Positions 49,888-60,939 of a DNA stretch of 64,000 nucleotides are shown here, in pieces. The number at the start of each line of letters is the position of its first letter. The first letter of the stretch is position 1. Location: positions 1 through 64,000 of the forward strand of contig RHPI01000017.1 in assembly GCA_009103225.1 (NCBI GenBank), written 5' to 3'. The position numbers were made by a program, and so were the translations under genes. This DNA is from Chlorokybus atmophyticus (taxonomy: Eukaryota > Streptophyta > Chlorokybophyceae > Chlorokybales > Chlorokybaceae). Under the pieces are notes generated by a model. That model was not told where the DNA came from and ran no database searches. It saw only the letters and a program-made list of their open reading frames with translations.

Positions 49888-50353
49888 NNNNNNNNNNNNN
49901 NNNNNNNNNNNNNNNNNNNNNNNNNNNNNNNNNNNNNNNNNNNNNNNNNNNNNNNNNNNNNNNNNNNNNNNNNNNNNNNNNNNNNNNNNNNNNNNNNNNN
50001 NNNNNNNNNNNNNNNNNNNNNNNNNNNNNNNNNNNNNNNNNNNNNNNNNNNNNNNNNNNNNNNNNNNNNNNNNNNNNNNNNNNNNNNNNNNNNNNNNNNN
50101 NNNNNNNNNNNNNNNNNNNNNNNNNNNNNNNNNNNNNNNNNNNNNNNNNNNNNNNNNNNNNNNNNNNNNNNNNNNNNNNNNNNNNNNNNNNNNNNNNNNN
50201 NNNNNNNNNNNNNNNNNNNNNNNNNNNNNNNNNNNNNNNNNNNNNNNNNNNNNNNNNNNNNNNNNNNNNNNNNNNNNNNNNNNNNNNNNNNNNNNNNNNN
50301 NNNNNNNNNNNNNNNNNNNNNNNNNNNNNNNNNNNNNNNNNNNNNNNNNNNNN
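49888..50353. other. Assembly gap (466 N)
   Basis: A run of N followed by GGGGGGG. Confidence 1.
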
Positions 50354-50649
50354 GGGGGGGGCTAGCACATATGCAAACACACGTCAACATACCTCAGCAG
50401 GCCGCGACACACACCACCGCTGTTTGTGGTGGCAGTGCTGTCTCGACCTGCACAACTACCGCAAGGACGTTAAGCGGCGCCCGAGCACCTGAGAGCAGCA
50501 AGCTGAGAAGAGCGGCCATGAGAATGGCTGGCATGGTGCAGCAGCAAAAAAACGGCAGAGCAGACAGGTCACCTCTTCATTACCTCGCTTGTCACCCTGA
50601 TGCCGCCCCAGCTTCCTTTACCTCTGGCTTCTGCGCCCGCTCCCTCGCC

Positions 50650-52140
50650 CCGCCGAGGTGGGGTGGTGGTTATTTTCCTTCGTCCGTCAGGGGGGAGCCA
50701 CCGAGCAGCAGGCCATCAGGGAGGGGCGGGGGAGGGGCGGCTCAAACAGGCAGAGGCAGCATCATGCGCTTGAGAAGGCGTACAGGCTTGGGGTTTGGGG
50801 GGGCAAGCAGGGGGGCTACACACCCATCAGTTCAGGGGACAAGTTTGCTGAGACCACTTCCTCGTCCTCTCCTGCCTCCACTTCGACCTCGTCGTCGTTG
50901 CCATTGGACGCACAGCGAGACTCCCCTGCTTCAAGCAACAGCAGCCGGAGCCTTGTCCAGTGTCAGCGGCCGGCCGAGCCCTTAGCATCCCTTGACGAAG
51001 AGCTGAACCCGCCTGTCATTTATGGCAACGGCCCAGGTACGTGGTTGACATTATGCACAACCGGCTCAAAAAAGAAACCAGTTGACACACACATATTCGT
51101 GCACCTGATTACACTTTGCGCTGCATAAGAACTTGTTCGATTGTTTACGCCAAGTGTGGTAAGTCATAGATGTCACATGCAGATGAGTATGACATTTGGT
51201 ATCAGCTGTACTACCTTGTGGATCAGCGCCCGGTGACGCAGCTGCGGCGTGTTACTGTGCGTTTTGACGACAAATGCGACTCCTGAAACACAACTCGTTT
51301 GGCGGCTACAGCCAAATTGCAGGATGACAGCAACTACTCGACACGTAAGTTGTGTTGTCCTGTGTTACACATCGCACCACAATGTAGGGATCATATGCTT
51401 GCTGATCATGTGTAGCACATATGTGTGTGCGCGTGAGGATGTGCCTATTGCTGTTGCGCACTACGTAGAGGTGCTCCAGCACACATGGACACTGTGCAAT
51501 GGAGTAATGCATAAGAGGGACGGCTTTCCGATCTTTGACATGTGAGTGCAGCTGTGCAATAGTAATACTTTGCATTGATGAAAGGTCTATGTAAGCTGAG
51601 TAGTTGGACCCGTGTGTGCAGATGGTTTCACAAGGGCACTTCAGGTATAAGTACACGTGGGTGTCCAAGCTGCCGTTCCCTGTGAGCACCCCTGCCAGTC
51701 CATTGGAAGTATTCGTTGATCCTCCCACAGGTTTGTTTCTTTCGTAAGGATCGCACTTGTGCTGAGCTGCGCACATGCACATGCATCAACCCATCTATGC
51801 GTCCACCCATGCTATGGTGTCAGGCTTTTGTTTGTTCTGAACACACACAGTGCTGGGGTTGAGGTACTGTGTGCTAGTTGAAATGTGCTGAACGGCGCGC
51901 ACGCGCACTCATGCATTAAGCCATCCATGCGTGCACCATCCACATGGTTTTAGCCAGGCTTGCTCTTTACAGATTCACAGTGCTCCCGTCACAGGCTGGC
52001 AACCTCACATGCCGTGGCCCCCTCGAGCTCTTAAACGCCCCAAGCCTTGGTGGCTGCGCAAACTCGACGCACTTATATGGGATGGGACGGATGAGTGCGA
52101 GGAGCCGTTTGCCAAAAATCAGCGGCAAGGGTTGCCTTGA
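50650..52140 (+). CDS. Unidentified multi-exon gene
   Basis: Exon-like blocks: 50740-51036 (ALEKAYRLGVWGGKQGGYTP, then a Ser/Thr-rich linker, LDEELNPPVIYGNGP, donor GTACGT); 51181-51345 (acceptor ATGCAG; DEYDIWYQLYYLVDQRPVTQ, LRRVTVRFDD); about 51445-51540 (VPIAVAHYVEVLQHTWTLCN, PIFD, donor GTGAGT); 51622-51730 (RYKYTWVSKLPFPVSTPASP, LEVFVDPPT, donor GTTTGT); and 51972-52140 (PWPPRALKRPKPWWLRKLDA ... QRQGLP, TGA). The first junction is in phase. In the second block a TGA follows CDS, and a small frame change is needed in the fourth, so the gene may be damaged. The aromatic beta-strand-like pattern suggests a globular domain, but I do not recognise the family. Confidence 0.45.
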
Positions 52141-53994
52141 TTCCTGTTCTCGCTGTATTGCACTCCGGAGGGCCGCAACTCCAATGATGCTGAGCTCCAA
52201 GAGTATCATCCTAATGTGGTTAAGCCATAGGGATATAAATTAATATGCGCGCAAACTCCCCTTGCCACGGCCTTCGTAGAGTCCTTGTGACTCTAGACGC
52301 AGTGTACAAATGTATAGTCAGACTGTACACATCAGCAAGATGCCTTGTCTTGTACTGTTGTTGATTGTGTACAAAGATCTTTGGATCACTAAGTGTTTAA
52401 AGACCTTGAGGGGCATTACGACGGGCTGGTTGCGTTTGTTCTGCGTGTTGGTTGCTCTGCAAGGAATCTACAGATGTGCACACAACGCATGCAGCAACAA
52501 TACAAATTAGTTTCAAAGCATGCAACAGATCCAAAAATATTTTTACATACAAGACGTACAGGCATTTGGCATCGCGCCAATGCCGACACAACAGAGCATG
52601 CAAGTGCTTACTGTGGTTGTGCCATATCACGTGCACGCAAGCAGGCAAGTATCCACCAAACATCCACACAAGCACATGCATAGGCAGAGACATTGTGGTG
52701 ACACTCCCAATGCACTACTCGAAACAAATCAGAGACTACAACAACTACTATGAACCACACCACTTGCAGGATGGGTGCTATGAGTTTGCTTGTGCATGAC
52801 GAAGCTGTTGAAAACCACCAATGCACGCCGTACTCACTCATACCCATCCTGTACACAACAGTACACAACAAAGCACGCACTTGAGCAAACGGCACAATGC
52901 TTGCTTAAATGCATTTAGCAACTGCTACTCTATGCTGCTTATGCTATTGTTATACGTGCTAGAGAAAGTTGCACGACATCAAGTCTGGTACGCACCACAT
53001 GAAAGTGCTCTTGCCTTGACGGCAGTCTATCAAGTTATTGTCATAACACAGCAAATGTGCTGTGGTTTGGCTAACTTCTACATACCCTTGTTCCATGCGC
53101 AAACAAATGCCTTATGGGCCTATAAAATATGTTACAACTACCAACAACTTAGTAGAGCTTTCAACCATTCATGGGCACTCGCGGCAAGGTTGGGGAACCT
53201 ACGCTGCTTCTAGCAGCATGTAAGCCTATAATTGCTTGTTGCTTGAGTTTAGAAATAGCAGCTCCAGCCAGCGCCTTGCCGGCAGCTCCAAGCCCCGTGC
53301 AGGAGCAAGCTTCAAACCCACAATGGTGGTGAGATATCGAAAGGCGCAACATCTCCACCTTTAGTGTGTTGCAATTGCACAGCAGCGGATGCAAAGATGA
53401 TGGCATACATAGTGAGCGGGCGAACGTTCAACATGTGTTAGTGCGCAAAGGAGGGGGCAGTGAGCGTCACACGCAGCAGCATGTCCGTCTCTGCAATGCA
53501 CACAGCTTGATACCAGCAACTACTCAATTGTACGGTACCGTTCACAGCTGGAAGCGAAGCAGAGAAGCGTAGGCCCTTGAACATGATGAAGTGAAGATAA
53601 AGCGGCTGCAAATTCTGATGTGAGCACACCTCACCTCTCGGGCATGCACCGCACTCTCAGCACCAACACATTCAGTCAGCGATTATACACACCGTACGCA
53701 CACTGCAAAGCAACGGGGTTAATGCTATTGCATGCACGGTCTGGAGCAAAACACACGTTTATACAAGTGTACAACGACACAACGAGTGCCGCCACATTAC
53801 TCAAACATGAAAGACTTGCGTTACCAACTGTTGGAAAAGCGGCTAGGGTTTGTATGCTACTGAACAGCAGCATAGTCTATGCACTAGCGACAACAGCCGC
53901 CATAGCTTCTTCGTATGTCCACCGTTGATCTACATGCAAAGGTGCCTCAGTTGTTGATTGTGCCTGCAGCTACTTCAGAGGTCTGCAGCCGGTT
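52141..53994. other. Spacer, nothing recognised
   Basis: No supported gene, repeat array or RNA gene; the open frames are short and without motifs. Confidence 0.5.
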
Positions 53995-53999
53995 CTTCT
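53995..53999. repeat. Target-site duplication, left (CTTCT)
   Basis: CTTCT directly precedes the LTR remnant at 54000 and the same five bases (59255-59259) directly follow the full LTR ending at 59254. Confidence 0.7.
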
Positions 54000-54065
54000 T
54001 GTTGAGAAGCAAGCATGCAAGTGAAGAGGGCAAGCAATGACACACAAGAGAAGGCAACACACTTC
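54000..54065 (-). repeat. 3' LTR remnant of copia element (66 bp)
   Basis: It matches 58852-58917 at 65 of 66 positions (TGTTGAGAAGCAAGCATGCA...ACACACTTC) and then diverges completely. In the minus orientation this is the very end of the LTR. Confidence 0.85.
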
Positions 54066-54245
54066 ATGCACTCAAGACATCCATGGCCCGAGAGAGAAGA
54101 ACAGGAGACTCTGACCAACATTGAGAAGCTGGAGACTGCTGCTACCCCTGCTATTGAAACACAAGTCAGCATGGAGACAGGTGTCACAGGCAGGAGCCAA
54201 TTGTGGCGCCTCTACCATGCCTATGGCTTCAGCCCACTCAAGGAC

Positions 54246-54285
54246 GTGGTGTACGCCACACACAGGTGGTGTACGCCACACACAG
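54246..54285. repeat. 20-bp direct duplication
   Basis: GTGGTGTACGCCACACACAG occurs twice back to back. It precedes the telomere-like tract by about 55 bp. Confidence 0.9.
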
Positions 54286-54340
54286 GAATAGCCATTGTAT
54301 GTCCTATGTATGCTGCTGTGGCTATTTATTACTCAGGAAT

Positions 54341-54370
54341 CCTAACCCTAACCCTAACCCTACCCTAACT
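54341..54370. repeat. Interstitial CCCTAA (telomere-like) tract
   Basis: Four to five units of CCCTAA with one contraction. It lies between the copia LTR remnant and the internal gene. Short internal telomere-like tracts are a known scar of break repair, but could also be chance or a normal internal repeat. Confidence 0.8.
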
Positions 54371-54689
54371 TGTGCGCAGCTGACTTCTGCGCAGTAAGAC
54401 TCCGAAGAAGCACAGCTGTCCGCAGTGCTTCGGCGGCGGCGGTGGCGGCGGCGGAGGTGGCGGGAGTGAAATCGGTGGTTGACTGTTTTGCGTCTTGGCG
54501 TTTTCGGGCCTACTTGCTAGGTTGCGGTGCTGGAAGCTGTTTCTAGCTGCTACCAAGCTGCAAGGTTGTGTGCTGCTCTCAAGCACAATGTCAGTGTATA
54601 GGATGAGCGTTGAGCTTGTCTCTAAACGGGTAGCTAAATTGTGAAGAGGGGTTCCAAGTGCACAAGCAGTAGCGGAGAAGTTCAAGGAG

Positions 54690-57003
54690 GGAGAGATTGA
54701 TGGAGAAGCTTACTACAGCCTCTCAGCAGAAATTCTTGCACAGATCACACCTAGGCTGAGCATTGTTTCGCGGATCCTCAAAGACGTGCAGAAGTTAAAC
54801 AGGGATGAGCCGAGGTTGCAAGCTGAAGATGAAGAGGAGCAAGACGAGGCGGGAGCACAACCTGGGGACACAGGTGTGCTTGCTTTCAACTAGTCTGCTG
54901 CCAAGCTGCTGGTGCAACTTAATTGCTCCTGCAGCTGAAGCTCTGCTTGCTCATCGGTATGCTTTGGTCTGCAGCTTCAGTCAAGCTAAAGCTACAACTC
55001 AATTGAACCTGCGGCTTGGTTGAAGCTGCAGCTTGAGTAATGGCTGCATATCGGCTTTCTGCCAAGCAGAGCCTCAGCCAAGCCGCAGCTGCAGTTTAGC
55101 TGAAGTGGTAGGTTGGGTGAAGCTCTACTTGCTTTGCTGTATTTTGTACGCTTCGGTCTGCAGCTTCAGTAAAGCAACAGCGTTAGCCAAGCCGCAATTG
55201 CAACATAGCTGAAGCTGCAGCTTGGCTAAAGCTCTGCTTGCTTTGCTCTCTTTTGCAAGTGCCATGCGCTGACTGTTGGCCTTGTGCGCAGGAGCTGTTG
55301 ATGAAGTTAACTGCGAAGACGAGTCAGAGGCAGTCATGAAGGCAAAGCTGGAGGAAAAGTGCTTTGCCCTGTCGCTGACAAGCCTAGGGGACCAGAGCAA
55401 AATGGGCAAGCTTACTTGAAGAAGAAGGACGAGACACAGTGGAGAATACAGGAGGACAACCGCAAGCTTCTAAAGGAGAAGCTGTGGGCCAAGTTCCCAG
55501 ACCACTGTGTTGGCAGGAGCTTCAATCGGGCCGGCCCAGATTATGACATGAGGGAGGAGGTGGTTGCGGATGTAATGCAGAATCACACTCCGCTGGAGAT
55601 CAACGGACAGACATTGCGCTGGCCTGCAAGTAAGTAATCTGCGTCTGCCTATGTGCATGTGCGTCTATATGCCAGCTGCCACCTGCCAGATGTCTTGTGC
55701 TTCCTTTAGAATGGCTGCTCACTGCCTCTTGTTTGCAGAATGGATTCGTGAGCAAATCCGCCGGTTTGTGGATAATGCAAGACGGGGCCATCCATTAACG
55801 CCAGGCGAAACGGTAGGCTTGACCCGTGAGCAGCGCAAGGAGAAGATGCGCGCTGCACGCGCTGAGAAGCGCGCTGACGCAGAGGAGCCAGCTCCACGCC
55901 GCTCGCGCACAGACTACGGGCTTGGCCCACATTTCACCGTTGCACTTTCCCTCCAGCCAAAATGCTGTGCTGCTTGCCTTGTTGACTGCTGAGCCGCCTT
56001 CTCAAGCGCAGCTGCGTGAGGACTGGGTGGCTTTCAAGTACGCCATTTATCCTCTTGCACAAGGCTTTGCACCCGCACTCGTAAAAAATTCAAATGCGGC
56101 TGGTGCTGCAGACCGGCAAGAGATGCTGCAAGCACCAGCGGCAGCAGCAGCCGCAGGGTTGTGGCTGTTGGGCGCGGTCAAGTACTTGAGGTGCTTGAGC
56201 AAGAGACTCCTTGGCGCAGCTACAAAGTGAAGGTGCTGGAGTGGTACAACGCCAAGGGTATCGGTGATCAACGCGTCTTCATGCTAGTATGTGACACGGA
56301 CGGGTATGCTGGCCAGCTGACCGGGGACGAGCACTTGTGCAGCAATGTCTTGGTGAGCGTAGTAGAGCGTGTGCTGCGGCACAGCATATTGCAAGCGTAA
56401 CTGCAAGGAAGACTATATGCGTGACATGCACTAATGCGGCTGGTTGAGTGATGCAGGGACGCAGTTGTGCTTGGCCTGCATCCTTGGTAGCCCCGTCTGC
56501 AGTCTGCCCTTGCTCAGACTGCTCTTCAGGCGACTGCATTGCAGAAATCACCCCAAGATGCGTTCGCGCGCTCGTGGTTGACAAGCGCGTGCAGCCAGAA
56601 GACCAGCATGACATCAATCAGAGGGTAAAAACGTTGCAGTGGGTTGTAACGTGTGCAGCATGCTTGCACGATGCACACTTGTAACAATTCTTGCTTGCAG
56701 ATCAATCGTTGCTTTGACCACCTCATGCACTTAGCTGGCATCTGCTGCAATACCTTTTGCGCCAATGTTCCCAACCGCGAGAGCTTGCTGGAGGTGTACA
56801 CTTCCTGGAGGGGGACATACGGGACGCAGATTGGGAGGCTGCCGAAGGAGGACCATCTGCTTGCAAAGTTCACTGACTCGCAGATCGGTCTCATGCTTGT
56901 TACATTTGCAGTCAACAAGCGCTGGCTGGTACAGGATGACTCTGGAGAAGCACGCTATGGCTGGCACTGGAATAGTCAAGCCAAGCGACAACCCGGTCCA
57001 TAA
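54690..57003 (+). CDS. Unidentified gene with SAM-like N-terminal segment, frameshifted
   Basis: Blocks: 54690-54871 (REIDGEAYYSLSAEILAQIT, PRLSIVSRILKDVQKL, which resembles a SAM domain; acidic tail; donor GTGTGC); 55291-55630 (starts after GCGCAG; acidic, then KKKDETQWRIQEDNRKLLKE, KLWAKFPDHCVG; donor GTAAGT); 55738-56150 (WIREQIRRFVDNARRGHPLT, TREQRKEKMRAARAEKRA, LREDWVAFKYAIYPLAQGF); 56161-56350 (ETPWRSYKVKVLEWYNAKGI, VFMLVCDTDGYAGQLTG); 56701-57003 (INRCFDHLMHLAGICCNTFC, WLVQDDSGEARYGWHW). Frame changes occur near 55370, 55920 and 56150. The function is unknown. It lies within the copia shell on the opposite strand. The intron at 54872-55290 is full of AGCTGAAGCTGCAGCTT-like repeats. Confidence 0.45.
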
Positions 57004-57039
57004 TTGGGTACCAAGCGGAAGACCTTCGCTCATCTTTCT

Positions 57040-57180
57040 TGCAGCAACCAGTCTAGCTTCCATGCAGCTTCCTCGCAGCCGCCAGTCTAGCTTCCTGCTA
57101 AAAGTTTAACTTCTTGCTAGCAGTTTAGCTTGCTACCAGCAGTTTAGCTTCCTGGTAGCAGTTAGCTTCTTGCAAACAAT
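57040..57180. repeat. Short repeats of CAGTYTAGCTTCCTG type
   Basis: The words CAGTCTAGCTTCC and CAGTTTAGCTT recur about six times downstream of the internal gene, with no coding content. Confidence 0.6.
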
Positions 57181-57410
57181 TGGAGCCTATTCTAGTACTA
57201 GTTAAGAGTACATGGTACAATGTAAACTCCATATGAGGTTAAGATTTCTTTGCCAGGAAAACTGCCTGCAATTTGCCTGCATATGCCTGCTATATTGTGC
57301 TGCTAATTGTGGAATGAAGATGGCTGGGCCGTTATCGGCATGACTGCTGGTCCACCGAGGTCGACACACCAGGAGCTGTGCCGTCAATGGCACGACTGCT
57401 GCTGCTGCTG

Positions 57411-57681
57411 TGCCGAAGTCGGCAGAAGTGCTACCGTACCGAAGACGGCAGGATCGTTGCTGTGCCGAAGTCGGCAGAAGTGCTATTGTGCCGAAAACGG
57501 CAGGATCGTTGCTGTGCCGAAGACGGTAGGATCGCTGCTGTGCCGAAGTCGGCAGAAGTGCTATTGTGCAGAAGACGGCATAAGCGCTGCTGTGCCGAAG
57601 ACGGTGGGGTCGCAGCTGTGCCGAAGACGGCAGAAGCGCTGCTATGCCGAAGATGTTAGAAGTACTGCTGTGCCGAGGTCG
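57411..57681. repeat. 26-bp minisatellite, about ten copies
   Basis: The unit is close to TGTGCCGAAGACGGCAGAAGYG plus CTGC or CTAT; copies are contiguous, with two alternating subtypes (GAAGTCGGCAGAAGTGCTAT and GAAGACGGCAGGATCGTTGC). As 26 is not a multiple of three, all frames stay open by cycling. The frames seen over it on both strands are repeat artefacts. Confidence 0.9.
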
Positions 57682-57743
57682 GCCCAACGCAGTTTGCCCC
57701 GTCAGCGGCAGTAACCAGCTTGTGCCGGCTGACAGATAGTGAC

Positions 57744-58530
57744 TTACAATCCTCTGCCGGCACAAAGCGACTTGTGCCGTCTTGGGAGAAGAACTGCTCG
57801 CAGAACTCGAAGGCAGGTGCCGCTGACGGCACAACTGGCTTGTGCCGAGAACGGATTCTGCTGCAGGCGCCGTGTGTTCGCCTTGTTCTTGTCTTCATAG
57901 TTGCTTAATTTCTTGTATTTGTCTCGTGTGTACAAGGCCACAAAGTCCGCTTGCTCTTCCTTGTTTGAGACGCGTTGCTCCACAGTGAGCAACTTGGGTA
58001 GCACATCATCTAGGGTTTGCTCCGATGACGATGTCTCGAGCAGAGTAGCGACAACTTCGTACTCTAATGGCAGTCCTGCAACAATCGCCAATACGAACTC
58101 CGTTTCTTCCATCTTGTGGCCGACGTTGATGAGGTCCGTCCACAGCTCTCTCGCACGTGCAACATACTTTGTGACCGGCTCGGCCGTCTCTTTATGAAGC
58201 GCGCTTAGCTGCTTGCGTAATTGTATTTTTCTGACGTTGTTCTTGGCTTGAAATACGGCTGCAAGCTTCTCTCAAGCTTGTCTGCCATCTTCACATGCTG
58301 TGAGCATGGGATAGTGATGTGGCTTGCAGTTAAGCACCATCAAGGAATGTGCTTAAACTGAGTGTTCAAGCCAGATGCTTTCTTCTCCTGCTCTTGGTGC
58401 AGATGCTTTCGGGTCAACATACTTCCAAATCTTCTTGTGGATAAGTAGTGCCTTCATCTCTACGCACCAAGTGCTGTAGTTGTTTGTGTCCAGCTTTGTG
58501 ATCAGCCCTTTATCGTAGCTTACCTCCATC
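57744..58530 (-). pseudogene. gag: Ty1/copia Gag pseudogene
   Basis: On the minus strand it begins near ATG 58530 with YDKGLITKLDTNNYSTWCVE and MKALLIHKKIWKYVD, the start of copia-type Gag. It continues after a TAA and a TGA with NNVRKIQLRKQLSALHKE and VTKYVARARELWTDL, then EETEFVLAIVAGLPLEYEVV, LDDVLPKLLTVEQRVSNKEE. This is the UBN2/copia Gag domain order. No zinc knuckle follows; the reading runs into unrelated sequence before the 57.7-kb stop. In-frame stops show it is inactive. Confidence 0.85.
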
Positions 58531-58589
58531 TTTGCCGCGCCTGCTTTCTTCTTGCAGTTAGCACTTGAGACTTGCTTTGATAATCTTCA

Positions 58590-58815
58590 CGTGTTGTGAC
58601 TTTAGTGACTTTGTTGACTTCAGTGACTTTAACCTGCACTTCACTCTTCAGTGACTTCAATGACTTCGGACTTGAATGACTTCGGTCTTCACTTCACTCT
58701 TCAGCGCCTTCAGTCTTGAGTGATTTTGGTCTCCTCTTCACTCTTTAGTCTTTAATGACTTCGATCTTCACTTCAATGCACTTTGTCACTTTTCTTCACT
58801 TCGCTTTCTTTCTCT
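58590..58815. repeat. Degenerate CAGTGACTT repeat in the copia leader
   Basis: Words such as TCAGTGACTT, AATGACTTCGG and CACTTCACTCTTCAG recur through the stretch between gag and PBS. In the element's own sense (minus strand) they read AAGTCACTGA. Confidence 0.7.
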
Positions 58816-58837
58816 TTCTTACACTCTTCACGCGTAG

Positions 58838-58851
58838 TGTGGGCCCATAAC
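58838..58851 (-). promoter_or_regulatory. PBS complementary to tRNA-iMet anticodon arm
   Basis: On the minus strand GGTTATGGGCCCAC directly follows the LTR end (...CTCAACA). It is the exact complement of the plant-type initiator-Met anticodon arm GTGGGCCCATAACC. Priming from a tRNA half cut in the anticodon loop is known for Drosophila copia and yeast Ty5. Confidence 0.8.
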
Positions 58852-59254
58852 CTGTTGAGAAGCAAGCATGCAAGTGAAGAGGGCAAGCAATGACACACAG
58901 GAGAAGGCAACACACTTCCCGATTTATTATCGACAGACCGCGGGGTTATATACCCGCCAGTCAGTACACAGTTTGTACACACTGCTGGTCTACATGCAAC
59001 AGCGTCCGATATACTGAACCATATCCTACGCTGTAAGATGTGCCACGTAGCTAACTTGATAAGCTTTGTAACAAGCTATGCCACGTCCTATAAGACTGAG
59101 TATCCTAGGAGATATGACGATTCTCCTAGGACCCTTCTCTGCAGTCCGCGCCAGGACCTTCATGTCCGGAGTCTTCGAGGTCCTCCCATCGAGGTCCCTT
59201 CTCTTCTCTCTTGTATGCAGGGCAGACTGACCGGATGTAGGAATATCTTCAACA
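58852..59254 (-). repeat. 5' LTR of copia element (403 bp)
   Basis: Its ends are TGTTGA...TCAACA. On the minus strand a TATATAA-like box lies near 58945-58952. The junction with PBS on one side and CTTCT on the other fixes its limits. Confidence 0.8.
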
Positions 59255-59259
59255 CTTCT
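59255..59259. repeat. Target-site duplication, right (CTTCT)
   Basis: Second copy of the five bases at 53995-53999. Confidence 0.7.
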
Positions 59260-59940
59260 GCCTACAATTAGTGGTGGCCGCACTCAATGCAGACGTGGAT
59301 TGGATTCCGAACTGTCTTCGCGTCAGCTGACGTGACGGTGATGTGCATGTGTGCTCCTTGGGCAACTCGCTTTCAGCTGCATGCATGCAACCAAGGTGGC
59401 ATGTGGAGGTTGTTGATGTGGGCTGCCTTGTGTAAGATGTCGGCGTTGGGTGCTCATGGCATGCTCTTGCATCCGTGCAAGGTCAGCACGTTGGCGGCGG
59501 TGGTACTTGCGGGCGAGGTCAGCGCCTCAGCAATGGTGGTGGCGAGCACCTTCGCACCGCCTAGTAGGCAGTACATCTGGCGTAGGTGGGGAGCCTCTGA
59601 GAATCTCCACGGTACGCGAGGGTGAACAAGTGGTGAAATCTTCCAATAAGGGTGGCCTAGGTGCTGCCTTCCTAGAGCTAGACATCAACCTCAAGGCCAG
59701 CAAGAATTCAGTTGTTGGCTTGCAATGGTGAGAGCGTGGGCAAAGCCAGACGTGCACCCCGGAGTATTTGACTTCCATGCGTAGACATGGATGTGCCGTA
59801 GTGCTATTATATTATCTGAGCGAGTATGTGCGATTATAGTATTGTGATTTCCTGTGCTACATGGTGTGAACAGTAGTGTAATATACAGGTTAGTTCTTCA
59901 GAAAAGTTCCCTTACACAAGCCTTTTGCAGTATGGGTAGC
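59260..59940. other. Spacer, nothing recognised
   Basis: Open frames of 80-110 codons occur at 59287-59730 in overlapping readings, but none shows a motif. Confidence 0.45.
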
Positions 59941-59952
59941 CTACCCACCGGG

Positions 59953-60104
59953 TGCAGAACATTGGTGGCGTGCTGCAATTAGAACAGCCTTCCCTGGCTG
60001 CTCTTCAGGCCGCTCCTGCTAAGTGCGAGGGTTGCCGTTCTGCTGGGATCCGCTTCTACTCGTGGGATGTGTGCCCAGCGTGCCTGCGGGTGCGCTGCGT
60101 CTAG
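59953..60104 (+). CDS. Short Cys-rich C-terminal exon-like frame
   Basis: After a possible acceptor (GGGTGCAG) the frame reads NIGGVLQLEQPSLAALQAAP, then KCEGCRSAGIRFYSWDVCPA and CLRVRCV, stopping at TAG. Two C-x2-C pairs 14-15 residues apart suggest a small zinc-binding module. No upstream exon or family is recognised. Confidence 0.3.
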
Positions 60105-60920
60105 GGCTGCCTTATGCTCAAGACCCTCCCCTTAAACACAATCCCCTCTTGCCTCCTCTGCAAACCTCTCTTATTCAAAGTGCATCATGGTCCCTTCCCT
60201 GCGGCCAATTAGAAGCAAAATGCCTTGGGGGTGTGGATGGTGGACAGCTGTATACAAGTGTACATATTTACAGGTCTTCCTATACAATGTGTATAAAGCT
60301 CCCTCCTGTATAAAGGTATAGATGTACAAAGTGACGCCTACCGCATAATAGATCAGTGTGTCTTTTGTCATGTTGGTATAGACTGATAAAGTGTACATAG
60401 CAGCTGTGCATTGCTATGTATGGCAACAAATGCGCATAGATCAGCAACGTAACTCCTTTTGTGTAGTGGTGATAGCTTTCTATTTGCATGCTTAGTGTGG
60501 CCTCACGTGCTCAACAACTGCACATGGCTACGAGTGCTCATGGCATGACGGGCAGAGTTTCTCGGCGGCAGAGATCAAGCTCCATCCAAGCCTGCAGCAC
60601 TGCTGCCACAAGCTCCGCTCCCTACTGCACAAGCAGGACAACAGGCGGCACTTGCAGATACGACACCGGACGTCAGTAGTCATCCACCCGCATCGCAAGA
60701 TAGGCGGGCACTGATGGGTCTTCGAGTCTCGCTATTGCAAGAAGGGGGCAAGACCTCTTGGATGCGCCATAGCGCACAGGAGACATGATCCTTGATCAAT
60801 GCCAATCCTGCCCTGATCAACAATCAACGCAGGCATGTACTTATTTGCGAACAAGCAACAAAGCGAGTACTGTACTACTCCAGTGTACAGGCGCGCAACT
60901 AGGCATGATCGGCAAACATA
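60105..60920. other. Spacer, nothing recognised
   Basis: TGTATAAAG-type simple sequence at 60240-60440; no supported gene. Confidence 0.45.
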
Positions 60921-60939
60921 TGAGTACAGAGTCAGGTAA

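Larger units (their letters stand above)
54000..59254 (-). mobile_element. Gutted Ty1/copia element with foreign interior
   Basis: Read on the minus strand: 5' LTR (58852-59254), half-tRNA-type PBS (58838-58851), a gag pseudogene (58530-57744), then a 26-bp minisatellite, an unrelated opposite-strand gene (54690-57003) and only the last 66 bp of the 3' LTR (54000-54065). CTTCT flanks both ends. Copia protease, integrase, RT and RNase H are absent. The element therefore lost its centre and most of its 3' LTR and gained other DNA, or several later events hit it. Confidence 0.65.

Noticed and set aside
54341-54370. A real chromosome end
   Set aside because: The tract is only four to five units long and is flanked by complex sequence on both sides.
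57411-57681. CRISPR-like array
   Set aside because: The repeats are contiguous with no unique spacers, and the genome is eukaryotic.
57307-57714. 135-codon and 210-codon frames over the 26-bp minisatellite
   Set aside because: The unit has no stop in any frame, so openness is automatic; no domain content.
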